From: a virus
IMG/VR virus record: IMGVR_UViG_3300046170_000085
Location: 1 to 57,885 of that record
Length of the DNA: 57,885 bases
Strand: one strand, 5' to 3'
The position numbers and the translations under genes are program-made. Below the pieces are notes generated by a model. It did not search any database, was not told the DNA's origin, and saw only the letters and a program-made list of their open reading frames with translations. This document shows, one piece after another, positions 36,451 to 45,802 of this stretch. Position 1 is the stretch's first letter; each line of letters opens with the position of its first letter.

Positions 36451-36723
36451 ATGGCTGCTTCTATTTCTGCAAAGACAGTTACGTCTACTGGCACGTTACA
36501 AGGCGGTAGAACTAGACTAAAATCATTCTATGTAAAAACTGCGGGTAGCGGTTCTCCTGCGGTTGTGTTCAAAAACGGTAGTAGTGGAGCAACACAGTTA
36601 TCTATGGTCTTTCATCAAAGTGATGACAATCAGATCACTATCCCAGATCATGGTATGATCTTTAGTGCTGAGTGTCATGTGACACTTACCAACATTGACT
36701 CGATCACTGGATTCTTTGGTTAA
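36451..36723 (+). CDS. Small virion-type beta protein
   Basis: 90 residues, MAASISAKTVTSTGTLQGGR, with FYVKTAGSGSPAVVFKNGSS and a final DSITGFFG. Known to me as an unnamed marine-phage protein in this position. AGGAGATGTTAA precedes the ATG, and a terminator follows. Confidence 0.75.
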   Translation: MAASISAKTVTSTGTLQGGRTRLKSFYVKTAGSGSPAVVFKNGSSGATQLSMVFHQSDDNQITIPDHGMIFSAECHVTLTNIDSITGFFG

Positions 36724-36726
36724 AGC

Positions 36727-36755
36727 AACGGCGGTGTAAGAGCCGCCGTTTTTTC
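36727..36755 (+). terminator. Rho-independent terminator
   Basis: AACGGCGG (36727-36734) pairs with CCGCCGTT (36743-36750) around eight bases, followed by a run of T. It is the second strong stop in the capsid region. Confidence 0.85.
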
Positions 36756-36765
36756 TGAGGGTAAG

Positions 36766-37011
36766 ATGGCTAAGATCGATAAGGATAGAATGAAGTGCAA
36801 CAAACCGAAACGTCAGGTTTCTGGCGGCAAGAAGTTTGTTGTCAAGGCGTGTGACAAGGGTAAAGAAAAGATAGTCAGATTTGGGGACGCCAATATGACT
36901 ATCAAGAAATCAAACCCAAAACGTCGTAAGTCTTTCCGTGCTCGTCACGGTTGTGATAAAGGCACTCTTGATAAACTAAAGGCCAAATACTGGTCTTGTA
37001 AAATGTGGTGA
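36766..37011 (+). CDS. Small basic Cys-containing protein
   Basis: 81 residues, strongly basic. MAKIDKDRMKCNKPKRQVSG, KFVVKACDKGKEKIVRFGDA, a KSNPKRRKSFRARHGCDK segment and final YWSCKMW. Four Cys might bind zinc. It is common in marine podo- and cyanophages; role unknown. It opens a group of five short cationic proteins. Confidence 0.78.
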   Translation: MAKIDKDRMKCNKPKRQVSGGKKFVVKACDKGKEKIVRFGDANMTIKKSNPKRRKSFRARHGCDKGTLDKLKAKYWSCKMW

Positions 37012-37016
37012 ATGAA

Positions 37017-37253
37017 GTGAACAAACAAGTCACAATAGCTCTTATAACAGCTTTCATAATCGGTGTTGGTGGTGTTGGCTACAGTTGGATTGATTGGGTT
37101 ACTAAAGACCTTTGATCAGCAGTAGATAAAAGAACAGAGGTCATGGCCTCACAGATTGATTATATAAAGACAGAGATGGAGAGGACATATGGCAATCTCG
37201 AGGGCGCAGATGCGACAGCAAGTATCCAAGCCTCCATCGAAGGGGGTGACTAA
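37017..37253 (+). pseudogene. Small membrane/coiled protein with an in-frame TGA
   Basis: A GTG start at 37017 opens VNKQVTIALITAFIIGVGGV, a TM helix, to WVTKDL. Then TGA (37113-37115) interrupts, but the same frame continues for 45 more codons (SAVDKRTEVMASQIDYIKTE) to TAA at 37253. One substitution or a balanced sequencing error would explain it; alternatively two separate products with restart at the ATG near 37143. One TM helix followed by a helix resembles spanin-like proteins. Confidence 0.55.
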
Positions 37254-37532
37254 TGGCAAAGAAAAAGACAAAAAAAGACGCTTGTTATCACAAAGTAAAA
37301 AGCCGTTACAAAGTATGGCCCTCGGCTTACGCTTCGGGGGCGTTATCAAAAGTGCCGCAAAGTAGGGGCAAAAAACTGGGGAAACTCTACTAAGAAAGCA
37401 GAAGGTGGAATAGTTTCTTCAATTGATAATCCCAAACGTCCTCCTAAGAAAGGGTTTAATGGAGGGGGTTTTATTGCCTCTGGCTGTGGTCAAGTAGAAG
37501 AGTCAAGGCGTAAGACTACAAGGACATTTTGA
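37253..37532 (+). CDS. Small cationic GG-motif protein, one frameshift
   Basis: MAKKKTKKDACYHKVKSRYK then VWPSAYASGAL; an extra A in 37348-37351 shifts the frame. Removing it gives SKCRKVGAKNWGNSTKKAEG and a tail NGGGFIASGCGQVEESRRKT, total about 92 residues. This is a known marine-phage small protein type. The stop at 37532 overlaps the next ATG. Confidence 0.75.
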
Positions 37533-37765
37533 TGGCGAAAAAGAACTCTTTGCGGGAATGGTTTGGTCAGAATGATGGCAAGGGTTGGGTTGACTGCAAG
37601 ACAGGAAAGCCCTGTGGTCGTCAAAAGGGAGAGAAGCGTAAAGGTTATCCCGCTTGTCGCCCTACTATGGCACAGTGTACATCTGCTGCAAAGAAAAAGA
37701 AATCGTCGAAACGAATTAGTTGGAAGAATAAAAAGGCTAATGGTGGCTTAATAAGAGTGTTTTGA
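37532..37765 (+). CDS. Small cationic Cys-rich protein
   Basis: 77 residues. Core: GWVDCKTGKPCGRQKGEKRK, GYPACRPTMAQC with four Cys that could bind zinc, then a Lys-rich part and C-terminal ANGGLIRVF. I know this conserved pattern from marine phages (of the DUF5872/6321 kind, uncertain). Role unknown, possibly packaged with DNA. Confidence 0.78.
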   Translation: MAKKNSLREWFGQNDGKGWVDCKTGKPCGRQKGEKRKGYPACRPTMAQCTSAAKKKKSSKRISWKNKKANGGLIRVF

Positions 37766-37778
37766 AAGGAGAACTCAC

Positions 37779-38030
37779 ATGGCTATGAAGAAGAAAGGCT
37801 ATCGTAACGGTGGCAAAATAAAACCCAAAGGGATGAAAAATGGCGGCAAGGTCAAGCCTAAAGGGATGAAGAACGGTGGTAAGGTTAAGCCCAAGGGAAT
37901 GAAGAACGGTGGCAAGGTCAAGCCCAAGGGAATGAAGAACGGTGGCAAGGTTAAGCCCAAGGGAATGGCTAAAGGTGGCAGAGTTGGTGGAGCGCAGGTT
38001 TCAGGCTTAGGTTTCAAAGGACACTTCTAA
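37779..38030 (+). CDS. Lys/Gly tandem-repeat protein
   Basis: 83 residues, almost entirely five copies of MKNGGKVKPKG (33 bases each, 37799-37970), then GGRVGGAQVSGLGFKGHF. Strong positive charge and no hydrophobic core mean it is disordered alone and likely binds DNA or RNA or an acidic partner. AAAGGAGAACTCAC precedes the ATG. The repeat unit can change in number by slippage. Confidence 0.8.
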   Translation: MAMKKKGYRNGGKIKPKGMKNGGKVKPKGMKNGGKVKPKGMKNGGKVKPKGMKNGGKVKPKGMAKGGRVGGAQVSGLGFKGHF

Positions 38031-38035
38031 ACAAA

Positions 38036-38722
38036 ATGTCATACCTACAAAGTAACATCCCTTACTTCAAAGCATGGGTTCGTCGTGAATACACTCACAA
38101 TCATGAGAAGTATCACGGCGAATTTCTACATGCTATGGTTGTTGCTGTAACCACAATTCCAAATCGGTCTCTTAGTTTTCAAGTTATTTTTACTGGTTGT
38201 GAAGCTGAAGATGAAGAAGAGGACACCGTTCATGGTGGTGCAATGTGGGCAAGAATGCCTCTTACGGCATTGGTGGCAGATATTCCATTAGCTGAATGGC
38301 CTGTGCCGATGTCAACACATGATGCTCAACCGTGGGATTGTGCATCACATGATCATGCGGTGTATGTTTTAGATAGGGCTACACCATGTCCATGGATGGC
38401 GAAGATTGATGGACAGTTCTTTCCTGCAAAGTATCTTTTTACTGTAGACTACACAAACTCTGAGATTGCAGATGATCCGGCACAACATAAACAAAGCCAT
38501 GTGATGCAGTTGTTGGATGCAGGAGAGTGGACGGGAAATATAGTAGCGTTACCAAATAATCGGGTAAGGGTTACACATCCTGCTTGGTTTGCGGTGGGTG
38601 AGGGTGCACCAGACTTTAGACCTTCACAACATACACACTATTCAAAAAGTGATTTAGACTATACACTAGATGTCAATCGAGTGTTCGATAATCTGTATAA
38701 CCAAGAGGATAATAATGGATAA
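38036..38722 (+). CDS. Conserved virion-region protein, unknown
   Basis: 228 residues. MSYLQSNIPYFKAWVRREYT, FTGCEAEDEEEDTVHGGAMW, WPVPMSTHDAQPWDCASHDH and a C-terminal TLDVNRVFDNLYNQE. Seen in marine cyano- and podophages near tail genes; function not known to me. Conserved His/Asp residues could bind metal. Confidence 0.72.
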   Translation: MSYLQSNIPYFKAWVRREYTHNHEKYHGEFLHAMVVAVTTIPNRSLSFQVIFTGCEAEDEEEDTVHGGAMWARMPLTALVADIPLAEWPVPMSTHDAQPWDCASHDHAVYVLDRATPCPWMAKIDGQFFPAKYLFTVDYTNSEIADDPAQHKQSHVMQLLDAGEWTGNIVALPNNRVRVTHPAWFAVGEGAPDFRPSQHTHYSKSDLDYTLDVNRVFDNLYNQEDNNG

Positions 38723-38873
38723 CTCTGACAAGAAAGATCCCAATGAAGGGATAAAAGCATTGAGAAAACAAGCAAAAACAAACCCTAATGCTCAAAAGGC
38801 GTTAGATAATATAGGTTACAAAAACGGCGGTTGCGTTATGGTTAAAACAAATCAGAAACCAAAAATGAGTTGA
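38715..38873 (+). CDS. Small protein with NGGCVMVK end
   Basis: 52 residues from the ATG at 38715, overlapping the previous gene by 8 bases. MDNSDKKDPNEGIKALRKQA, then IGYKNGGCVMVKTNQ. The KNGG motif links it to the cationic group upstream. Confidence 0.65.
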   Translation: MDNSDKKDPNEGIKALRKQAKTNPNAQKALDNIGYKNGGCVMVKTNQKPKMS

Positions 38874-38877
38874 TACA

Positions 38878-39543
38878 ATGACAACATCAGGATCAAGAGA
38901 TTTTAACCTCGATGTCGGAGAGGTAATCGAAGAAGCATACGAGAGGTGTGGGCTAGAAGTTCGCACGGGGTATGATGCTAAGACGGCTCGTAGGTCTATG
39001 AATCTGATGTTTGCAGACTGGGCTAATCGTGGTCTTAACTTGTGGACGGTAAAAGAAGCAAGCTTTACTGTAACACAAGGGACATCTTCTTATTCGTTAG
39101 CTGCTGATGTCGTTGATGTGTTGGACGTTGTGATACGAAGATCTAATACTGATTACGAACTTCAACGTATTAGCCGTGGTGATTATGCGACAGTTCCCAG
39201 TAAAACTACTCAAGGCAGACCAAGTCAGTTTTGGTTAGATCGGCAAATTACACCTGTAATGTATTTGTGGTCTACTCCTGAAAACTCTACAGACCAAGTT
39301 CGTTATTATTATGTACGCAGGATAGAAGATGCAGACGCTCTTGTTAATACTACTGATATGCCTTTTCGTTTTTATCCTTGTATGGTGGCGGGGTTAGCCT
39401 ACTACATGGCTATGAAACGAGCACCAGATCGTATTCAGATGTTAAAATCAGTTTATGAAGAAGAGTTCCAACGTGCAGCGGACGAGGATCAAGGTCGAAC
39501 ACCTTTGAAGTTGCAGCCTAGTTTGAGTTATCTGAGGGTGTAA
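38878..39543 (+). CDS. Head-tail adaptor (P22 gp4-like candidate)
   Basis: 221 residues. Pattern: VIEEAYERCGLEVRTGYDAK, RRSMNLMFADWANRGLNLWT, GRPSQFWLDRQITPVMYLWS and VRYYYVRRIEDADALVNTTD. This is typical of podovirus adaptor or tail-tube proteins that bind the portal base. It shares a base with the next gene (TAATG). Confidence 0.75.
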   Translation: MTTSGSRDFNLDVGEVIEEAYERCGLEVRTGYDAKTARRSMNLMFADWANRGLNLWTVKEASFTVTQGTSSYSLAADVVDVLDVVIRRSNTDYELQRISRGDYATVPSKTTQGRPSQFWLDRQITPVMYLWSTPENSTDQVRYYYVRRIEDADALVNTTDMPFRFYPCMVAGLAYYMAMKRAPDRIQMLKSVYEEEFQRAADEDQGRTPLKLQPSLSYLRV

Positions 39544-40331
39544 TGGCCTACGCTAGTGGTAAACATGCTTATGGTATATCGGATCGGTCAGGTCGCCGTT
39601 ACCGTCTTCGTGAGATGAAGACAGAGTGGACGGGTGCCAAGGTCGGTCCTGATGAGTTTGAGACTAAGCATCCACAGTTGTTTCCACCAAGAGCGTTTCC
39701 AGACCCACAAGCTTTACGCGGTCCTAGACCAGAGACAGAGTTGCCAGAACAAAGAGCTATCCAACATGGGTACAATCCTGTTGGTTTTAGAGACGTACCA
39801 GGAATAACGCCACCAAACAACTTAGTTGCTCAAGGAGAAGTTGGATCTGTAACTGTAACTATATCAGATACAGGTAACGAGGCCGTAAACGTAACAGGTT
39901 CAGCAGGAACAAGTGCAATTGGTTCTGTTACAGTCAATACTACTAGCGCAAATGTAAGTGTTAGTGTAACAGGTCTTGCAGGTACAGGTACGGTTGGTGC
40001 AATTTCAAACGTGATCTCAGATACTTTTGCTGTTACGGTATCTAACCCAGGATCAGGTAATAGATATTATATTGACACTGTTTTACAGGCCACTCTCAAC
40101 TTAAACGAGGGAAGAACTTATATTTTTAATTGGTCTTCAGCAACAGGTCATCCTTTAAGGTTTTCAACTACCTCAGATGGCACACACGGTGGCGGTTCAG
40201 AGTATACAACAGGTGTTGTAAAAGATGACAGTGCATACACAACGCAAATAACTGTAGCGGCTAGTGCTCCAACACTGTATTACTATTGCCAGTTCCACAG
40301 CGGAATGGGAGGTCAGATTAACACGCCATGA
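39543..40331 (+). CDS. Virion protein with cupredoxin-like C-terminal domain
   Basis: 262 residues. N-terminal 90 residues are Pro/Arg-rich and likely attach to the virion. Residues about 95-170 are beta repeats (SVTVTISDTG..., VSVTGLAGTGTVGAIS). The last 85 residues read as a plastocyanin-like fold: YIFNWSSATGHPLRF supplies a His, and LYYYCQFHSGMGGQI gives the C-x2-H-x2-M copper-ligand spacing. Copper binding and purpose are untested. Confidence 0.72.
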   Translation: MAYASGKHAYGISDRSGRRYRLREMKTEWTGAKVGPDEFETKHPQLFPPRAFPDPQALRGPRPETELPEQRAIQHGYNPVGFRDVPGITPPNNLVAQGEVGSVTVTISDTGNEAVNVTGSAGTSAIGSVTVNTTSANVSVSVTGLAGTGTVGAISNVISDTFAVTVSNPGSGNRYYIDTVLQATLNLNEGRTYIFNWSSATGHPLRFSTTSDGTHGGGSEYTTGVVKDDSAYTTQITVAASAPTLYYYCQFHSGMGGQINTP

Positions 40332-40985
40332 GCTTTACATACGATCAACTTAAGACAGCTATCCAAGATTATACGGAAAATGATGAGACTTCTTTCGTAA
40401 ACAATATTCCATTGTTTATACGAATAGCGGAAGAACGAATACTAAAGAACGTGCAGCTTAGTTTGTTTCGTAAGAATGCTACGGCCTACATGTACGGCTA
40501 GTAACAAAGTTTCTCGCATGTCCTAGCGACTTTCTAGCTCCTTTTTCTTTAAGTCTTGCAGGAACAGATGGAGACAAGTTCTTCATAGACTTTCAAAGAT
40601 CCTAGTTTTGTACAGACTTATACTCCAGATGCTACAACTACGGGATCCCCTCGATACTACGCGGTCTTCGATGTGGACAACTTTATATTGGCTCCAACCC
40701 CGAACGCTAGCATTCACCGCTGAACTTCATTATTTCTATCGCCCTGCAAGTTTGACTGCGCGGATCTGGTAGTGGAACGACTTGGTTGAGTGAAAACGCT
40801 GAGATGGCTATGTTGTATGGAGCGCTTATTCGAAGCGTACATATACATGAAGGGTGAACAAGATGTCATGGCTATGTATGCCGGAAGGTTTCAAGAAGCA
40901 ATTACTGGTGTAAAAGATGCTTGGAGAAGCAAAAGAAACTACAGACGAATATCGCACTGGAAAAGTTATAAGGGCTAAACAATAA
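40328..40985 (+). CDS. Tail adaptor-type protein, broken by several single-base insertions
   Basis: Begins MSFTYDQLKTAIQDYTENDE and reads well to NATAYMYG, then needs about seven one-base corrections: near 40480-40500, 40510, 40597, 40720, 40756, 40832 and 40915. With them the protein continues KFLACPSDFLAPFSLSLAGT, PRYYAVFDVDNFILAPTPNA, ENAEMAMLYGALIEAYIYMK and VIRAKQ, about 218 residues. It matches a marine podovirus tail adaptor family. Dense insertions with intact codons between them indicate poor consensus here, not decay. Confidence 0.75.
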
Positions 40986-41281
40986 TGTTTAAAATAGATG
41001 TAAGTGTTCCTAGAGATGAATCTTTAGTTCAAATAAACACAACCCATAATAGGGGTCTTACCCCTGATGAATTATCCGAACAGTGTGTCGAAAAGATCAT
41101 AGCTGTTTCGGATTCAGCGCATCCAGAAATAAGGGATCAGGCTCGTGCCTACTCTAAGCATCTGGAGAAATTGGTGGCTTACTATATGAGACAAGCTATT
41201 CACAGTGACCGTACAACTGTGTATAATGCTCTCAAGGAAGCAGGTCATCCTGAACTAGCCGACCTTATAAGGAGATTGTAA
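40985..41281 (+). CDS. Small helical protein, tail region
   Basis: 98 residues, MFKIDVSVPRDESLVQINTT then helices (EIRDQARAYSKHLEKLVAYY). ATG shares a base with the previous stop. Similar unnamed proteins occur here in marine phages. Role unknown. Confidence 0.7.
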   Translation: MFKIDVSVPRDESLVQINTTHNRGLTPDELSEQCVEKIIAVSDSAHPEIRDQARAYSKHLEKLVAYYMRQAIHSDRTTVYNALKEAGHPELADLIRRL

Positions 41282-41282
41282 A

Positions 41283-41732
41283 ATGGCATTTAGCGGCAAC
41301 TTTATGTGCACATCATTCAAGAAAGAATTGATGACTGCAACACACAACTTTACCAACTCAAGTGGTAATACTTTCAAACTAGCTTTGTATGATAACAGTG
41401 CTTCATTCAACGCAGCTACTACAGCGTATACTACTTCTAACGAGGTATCAAACTCTGGAACGTATGCTGCGGGTGGAGGAACGTTGACAAACGTAACACC
41501 TACTACTTCTGGAACCACAGCGTTTACCGATTTTGCAGATTTAACTTTTACATCTGCAACAATCACGGCTCGTGGTGCGTTGATATATAACACTCAAACA
41601 GCAGGTGGATCTGGCACAACAGATACGGTTGTTGTATTAGACTTTGGATCAAACAAGTCTTCTACATCTGGAGATTTTCAGGTTGTGTTTCCAACGGCTG
41701 ACGCATCTAACGCGATTATTCGTATAGCGTAA
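41283..41732 (+). CDS. Beta-rich tail/virion protein
   Basis: 149 residues, MAFSGNFMCTSFKKELMTAT, FKLALYDNSASFNAATTAYT and RGALIYNTQTAGGSGTTDTV. A common marine-phage virion protein; probable role in fibre or tail surface. No enzyme motif. Confidence 0.75.
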   Translation: MAFSGNFMCTSFKKELMTATHNFTNSSGNTFKLALYDNSASFNAATTAYTTSNEVSNSGTYAAGGGTLTNVTPTTSGTTAFTDFADLTFTSATITARGALIYNTQTAGGSGTTDTVVVLDFGSNKSSTSGDFQVVFPTADASNAIIRIA

Positions 41733-41744
41733 GGAAGCTTTCCC

Positions 41745-42721
41745 GTGACTAACATCACAGGTTGGGGGCGTGGAACATGGGGCGAGGGCGCTTGGAATGA
41801 AGCGGTCCCTGTCCGTGTGGGGCACACCATCAACGGTTGGGGTGAGTTAGGTTTTGGGAACACAGCTTGGGGCGGTGAAAAATCTACTTTTGCCGCAATG
41901 CAAGGTCAAGTTGGCACTGCTACCAAAAGAGATGATATCAATGTTCCAACTACAGGATTACAGGCCGCAGGATCTGTTGGAAGCGTCACTGCAAAAGGCA
42001 ATAATACAGTTCTTCCTGTAGGTCTTGCGGCTACAGGATCTGTTGGAACAGTAAGCCTTAAAACGGATCAAAACAACGTACTGGTTACTGGCATATCTGC
42101 CACGGGTGTCGTTGATACGGCAACCGTTGTTCAAGGTGGGGGTGTTGATGTTCGTGTTCTTCGATCCCCTTGGGGTTTAGGCGGCTTTGGGGATGGTGCT
42201 TGGAGCGGCATTGTTGATCTGACAATGACAGGATCTGTTGGCTCCATAAGCTTTAATGGTGCCGTAGATGTAAATGTCACTGGAATCGCAGCCACTGGAG
42301 AAGTAGGCAGCTTAACGATCATTGATGGTGATGGGGTGATTGTATCTCTCACTGGAATCGCGGCAACGGGCGCAGTTGGAACGGCCTCCGTTATTGGTGA
42401 TGCTGACAATATACCCACCACGGGCATTGCAGCTACAGGGTCGGTTGGGTCAGTTTCACTCAAAACCTTCCAAAGAGTTCCTGTGTTCGCAGGAGACATA
42501 ACTGCAACAGGTCAAGTTGGTAGCGCAACAATCGTTGCTCCTGCCTCTGTATCTGTTACAGGTATTAGCACTAGCGCAACTGTAGGATCTGTGTTAGTTT
42601 ACGGTAATATAATTCCTGCTCCAGGGACAAGTTGGACTGGTGTGGCTCCAAATCCTAGGTAGTACATGGACAGGAGGAGCAGCCTAATCCAAACACAACT
42701 TGGACAGAAATAGCAGCGTAA
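41745..42721 (+). CDS. Virion protein with TGIAATGSVG repeats, frameshifted C terminus
   Basis: Starts at a GTG. N-terminal Trp/Gly-rich part (GWGRGTWGEGAWNEAVPVRV) is followed by about nine repeats of the form TGIAATGSVGSVS, each 20-30 residues, predicted as beta structure. The frame stops at 42662 after VAPNPR, but continuing with two one-base corrections gives STWTGGA and PNPNTTWTEIAA to the stop at 42721. It is likely a fibre or spike-like protein. Confidence 0.72.
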
Positions 42722-42733
42722 AGGTAGGGAAAA

Positions 42734-43423
42734 ATGGCAACCTATACAACAAATGGCGGTATCAAAAAGATTGCGACAGGTGATGAATCTGGACATGGGG
42801 TACGTCAACAAATACAAACTTTGATATCATTGACAGGCTTTCTGTAGGTGTTGGAGATATAACACTCTCAGGAACAACGCATACACTGACTACATCAGAT
42901 GGGTCTGCATCAGACGGTCAGTACCATGTTCTTGTGTTAGGCGGCTCACCTTCTGGTACAAATACTATTACAATAGCACCTAATGACTCAAAAAGATTGT
43001 ATCTTGTAAAAAATAACTCAGGTCAGACAGCTACATTCTCTCAGGGATCTGGTGCTAATGTAAGCGTAACAAACGGCAAGTCTGCGATTATATACGCTGA
43101 TGGCGCAGGATCAGGCGCAGCGGTGGTAGATCTTACCTCAACATTTGCTTCCGTACCTGTCACAGGCGGCTTACTAGCTGCAAACAATTTATCAGATGTT
43201 GCGAATGCAGGAACATCTAGATCGAACTTAGGGCTTGCAATAGGCACAAACGTGTTGGCTTATGACGCAAACCTACAGAGCTTTTGTAACGGCTCTTACC
43301 CTACCTACATCTGATGGGACAAACGGGCAAGCGTTGGTTACAAATGGTAGTGGTACTGTTAGTTTTGGCAGTGCTGGAATTGGAACTGGTAAGGCCATAG
43401 CTATGGCTATTGTTTTTGGTTAA
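42734..43423 (+). CDS. Tail fibre-type protein with two frameshifts
   Basis: MATYTTNGGIKKIATGDESG; one base seems missing near 42791-42794, and one is extra in TTTT at 43282-43285. Corrected, it reads FDIIDRLSVGVGDITLSGTT, DSKRLYLVKNNSGQTATFSQ, LGLAIGTNVLAYDANLQSFV and ends KAIAMAIVFG, about 229 residues. The AYDANLQ...TNGSGTVSF pattern is typical of phage fibre and trimerisation regions. Confidence 0.75.
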
Positions 43424-43436
43424 AGGAGGCTAAGAT

Positions 43437-43814
43437 ATGGCTGCACCGAACATTGTAAATGTAAGCTCAATACTAGGAAAAACCGCAGTGGTTGCGTTGG
43501 GTTCAACATCACAGACTACACTTCTAAGTAACGCAGCATCGAGTGATGATGTTTTAAAAGTGAACATGATTCAAGTTGCTAACATAGACGGCACAAATGC
43601 TTGTGATATAACTATAGACGTACACAGCGCGGCATCAGGTGGGGGCACAGCATACTCGCTTGTTGCAACCGTATCTGTTCCTGCTGATGCATCATTAGTT
43701 GTGTTGGACAAAAGCACCGCGATTTATCTTGAAGAGAATACTTCGATAACTGCAACTGCGGGTACTGCAAGCGATTTAGAAGTAATTGTAAGCTACGAGC
43801 AAATCACCGACTAA
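43437..43814 (+). CDS. Beta-rich virion protein
   Basis: 125 residues, MAAPNIVNVSSILGKTAVVA, KVNMIQVANIDGTNACDITI and AIYLEENTSITATAGTASDL. Marine phage family near fibre genes, unknown role. AAAGGAGGCTAAGAT precedes the ATG. Confidence 0.75.
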   Translation: MAAPNIVNVSSILGKTAVVALGSTSQTTLLSNAASSDDVLKVNMIQVANIDGTNACDITIDVHSAASGGGTAYSLVATVSVPADASLVVLDKSTAIYLEENTSITATAGTASDLEVIVSYEQITD

Positions 43815-43826
43815 TAGGAGTCGCAC

Positions 43827-45802
43827 ATGGCTAGAGGTAGAGGCGGCTTTATAGGTCAAGACGGGCTGAACGCACCAGACAGCCCTACAGCGGTTAGTGG
43901 CACAGCAGGTAATCAGCAAGTAACAGTTAGTTGGACTAATCCTACTGACGTTGGTGGGTCGGCTATTAATGGGTATGTAATTAGTTCAACTCCTTCTGTA
44001 CCAATAAGCCCCCCGTCATTAACAAATGCATCATATACTAGCAAATCTTTTAGTCTTGCTAGTCAAGGAAGCGGCGATATTCATTATGGAATGACTTTTA
44101 ACAGTGACGGAACAAAGGCTTATTTCACTGGCTATGGGGCGGCATCTATCTTTCAATATTCGTTGTCAACCGCTTGGGATATTTCAACAACTTCTTACGA
44201 TAACGTGACGTTAAGCACTTCTGGTCAAACGAGTTCTGGTCAGTCAGGGCTAGTGTTTAGTCCTGATGGAACTAAGCTCTATATGGTCAGTTATAACACT
44301 GACACCGTTTATCAGTACGCTCTAACAACTCCGTATGACCTATCATCAGGTAGTTATGCAAGCAAAAGCCTAAGCGTATCTTCTCAGGACAGTAATCCGC
44401 AAGATATGTATATTAAATCTGATGGCACAAAACTTTATGTTTTAGGGGACACTAACAATTCGGTATTCCAATATAGCATGTCAACACCCTTTGATTTGGC
44501 AACAGCATCATACGACAGTGTAAGTTTTGCTACTACTTCACAACAAACAAACCCAACTGGATTGTTTTTTTCTCCAGATGGCACAACAATGTTGATTTGT
44601 GGGTATGCCCCTAAATCGGCTGATAAGTACACTTTAAGTACCCCTTGGGTCGTGTCATCTGCTTCGCATGTTAAGTCGTATACTTTGACAGAACTAAGTT
44701 CGGGGTATCCTAATTCTATTTTTGCAGGGAACGATCTAAGTAATATGTTTGTTGCGGGGGGCAACGCAAGCAATACAGACGGTAGTGTATTTCAGTACAG
44801 CGTGGGTATGCCAACTGGATCGCCGTTTGTTTACAAAGGATTATCCAACGGCACTGCCTATACGTTCAACGTCTGGGCAATTAATGCGTTTGGTTATTCT
44901 GCGCCTAGTGATGCGAGTACGGGTGTAACTCCTGCAAATCTTGGTCGGGCAATATTCGGTGGCGGTTCAGAGTATGGAGCAACTGTGGAGTATGTTGAAA
45001 TAGCTTCTTTAAGCAATTCTATTGATTTTGGTGATTTAGCAGCTTCAACAACAGGAACAGCGGCTTGTTCTTCCTCAACTAGAGGAGTGTTTGGGGGTGG
45101 ATATGCAGGAGGATATTTAAATGTTATGCAGTATTTTACTATAGCCTCAACGGGAAACTCTACAGATTTTGGTGATACAGTGTCATCTCTCACGGAACTA
45201 ACAGGGTTAGCAAACTCTACCAGAGGTTTGTATTTAGGAGGTTCTAATTAATGGGTCGATATAATACTATACAGTATATTACTATAGCTTCTACAGGGAA
45301 CGCTACAGATTTTGGAGATTTATCAACTGCTGCATATCGGATGGGGGAATGTTCGAGTCCAACTAGGGGCTTAGTTGGTATGGTTGCTGATGGCTCTGCC
45401 TCAAATGTTATTGAGTATGTCACCATAGCTTCCACTGGAAACTCTACAGATTTTGGAGACTTGACAGAGAGTAGGCGTTCAGGAACAGGGTTTAGTTCAA
45501 ATACACGAGGTTGTTTTGCTTGTGGTGAAACAGGCGGCGGTTCAACTAGAGTAACGGTAGATTATGTCACTATAGCGTCTACAGGAAACGCCATAGATTT
45601 TGGGGACGCTACAAGAGGTCATACTTATGGAACTGCAACATCGGGCAATACACGGGGTTTAGTGTTAGCAGGAGAAGGTAATAATGTCATTGAATATTTT
45701 ACGATAGCATCTACAGGTAACGGCACAGATTTTGGCGATACAAGTCAAAGTGGCAATCAGAGATTTGGCTCTTGCTCATCTGCTCACGGAGGGATTTCAT
45801 AA
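43827..45802 (+). CDS. Fibre protein: FN3 split by beta-propeller, then TIASTGN repeats (one frameshift)
   Basis: The first 474 residues stop at 45251; adding one base in AATTAATG (45247-45253) continues without break to 45802, total about 658. Residues about 15-57 and 333-375 form two halves of one fibronectin III domain (VTVSWTNPTDVGGSAINGYV ... GLSNGTAYTFNVWAINAFGY), with a DGTKLYM-type propeller of about 270 residues inserted between them. After that follow YFTIASTGNSTDFGD units of 45-55 residues with STRG in between. Ends SSAHGGIS. Probably a receptor-binding fibre. Confidence 0.78.

Noticed and set aside
37799-38017. Leftward Leu/Pro/Phe-repeat ORF
   Set aside because: Complement of the Lys/Gly tandem-repeat gene, which has its own ribosome site and known relatives.
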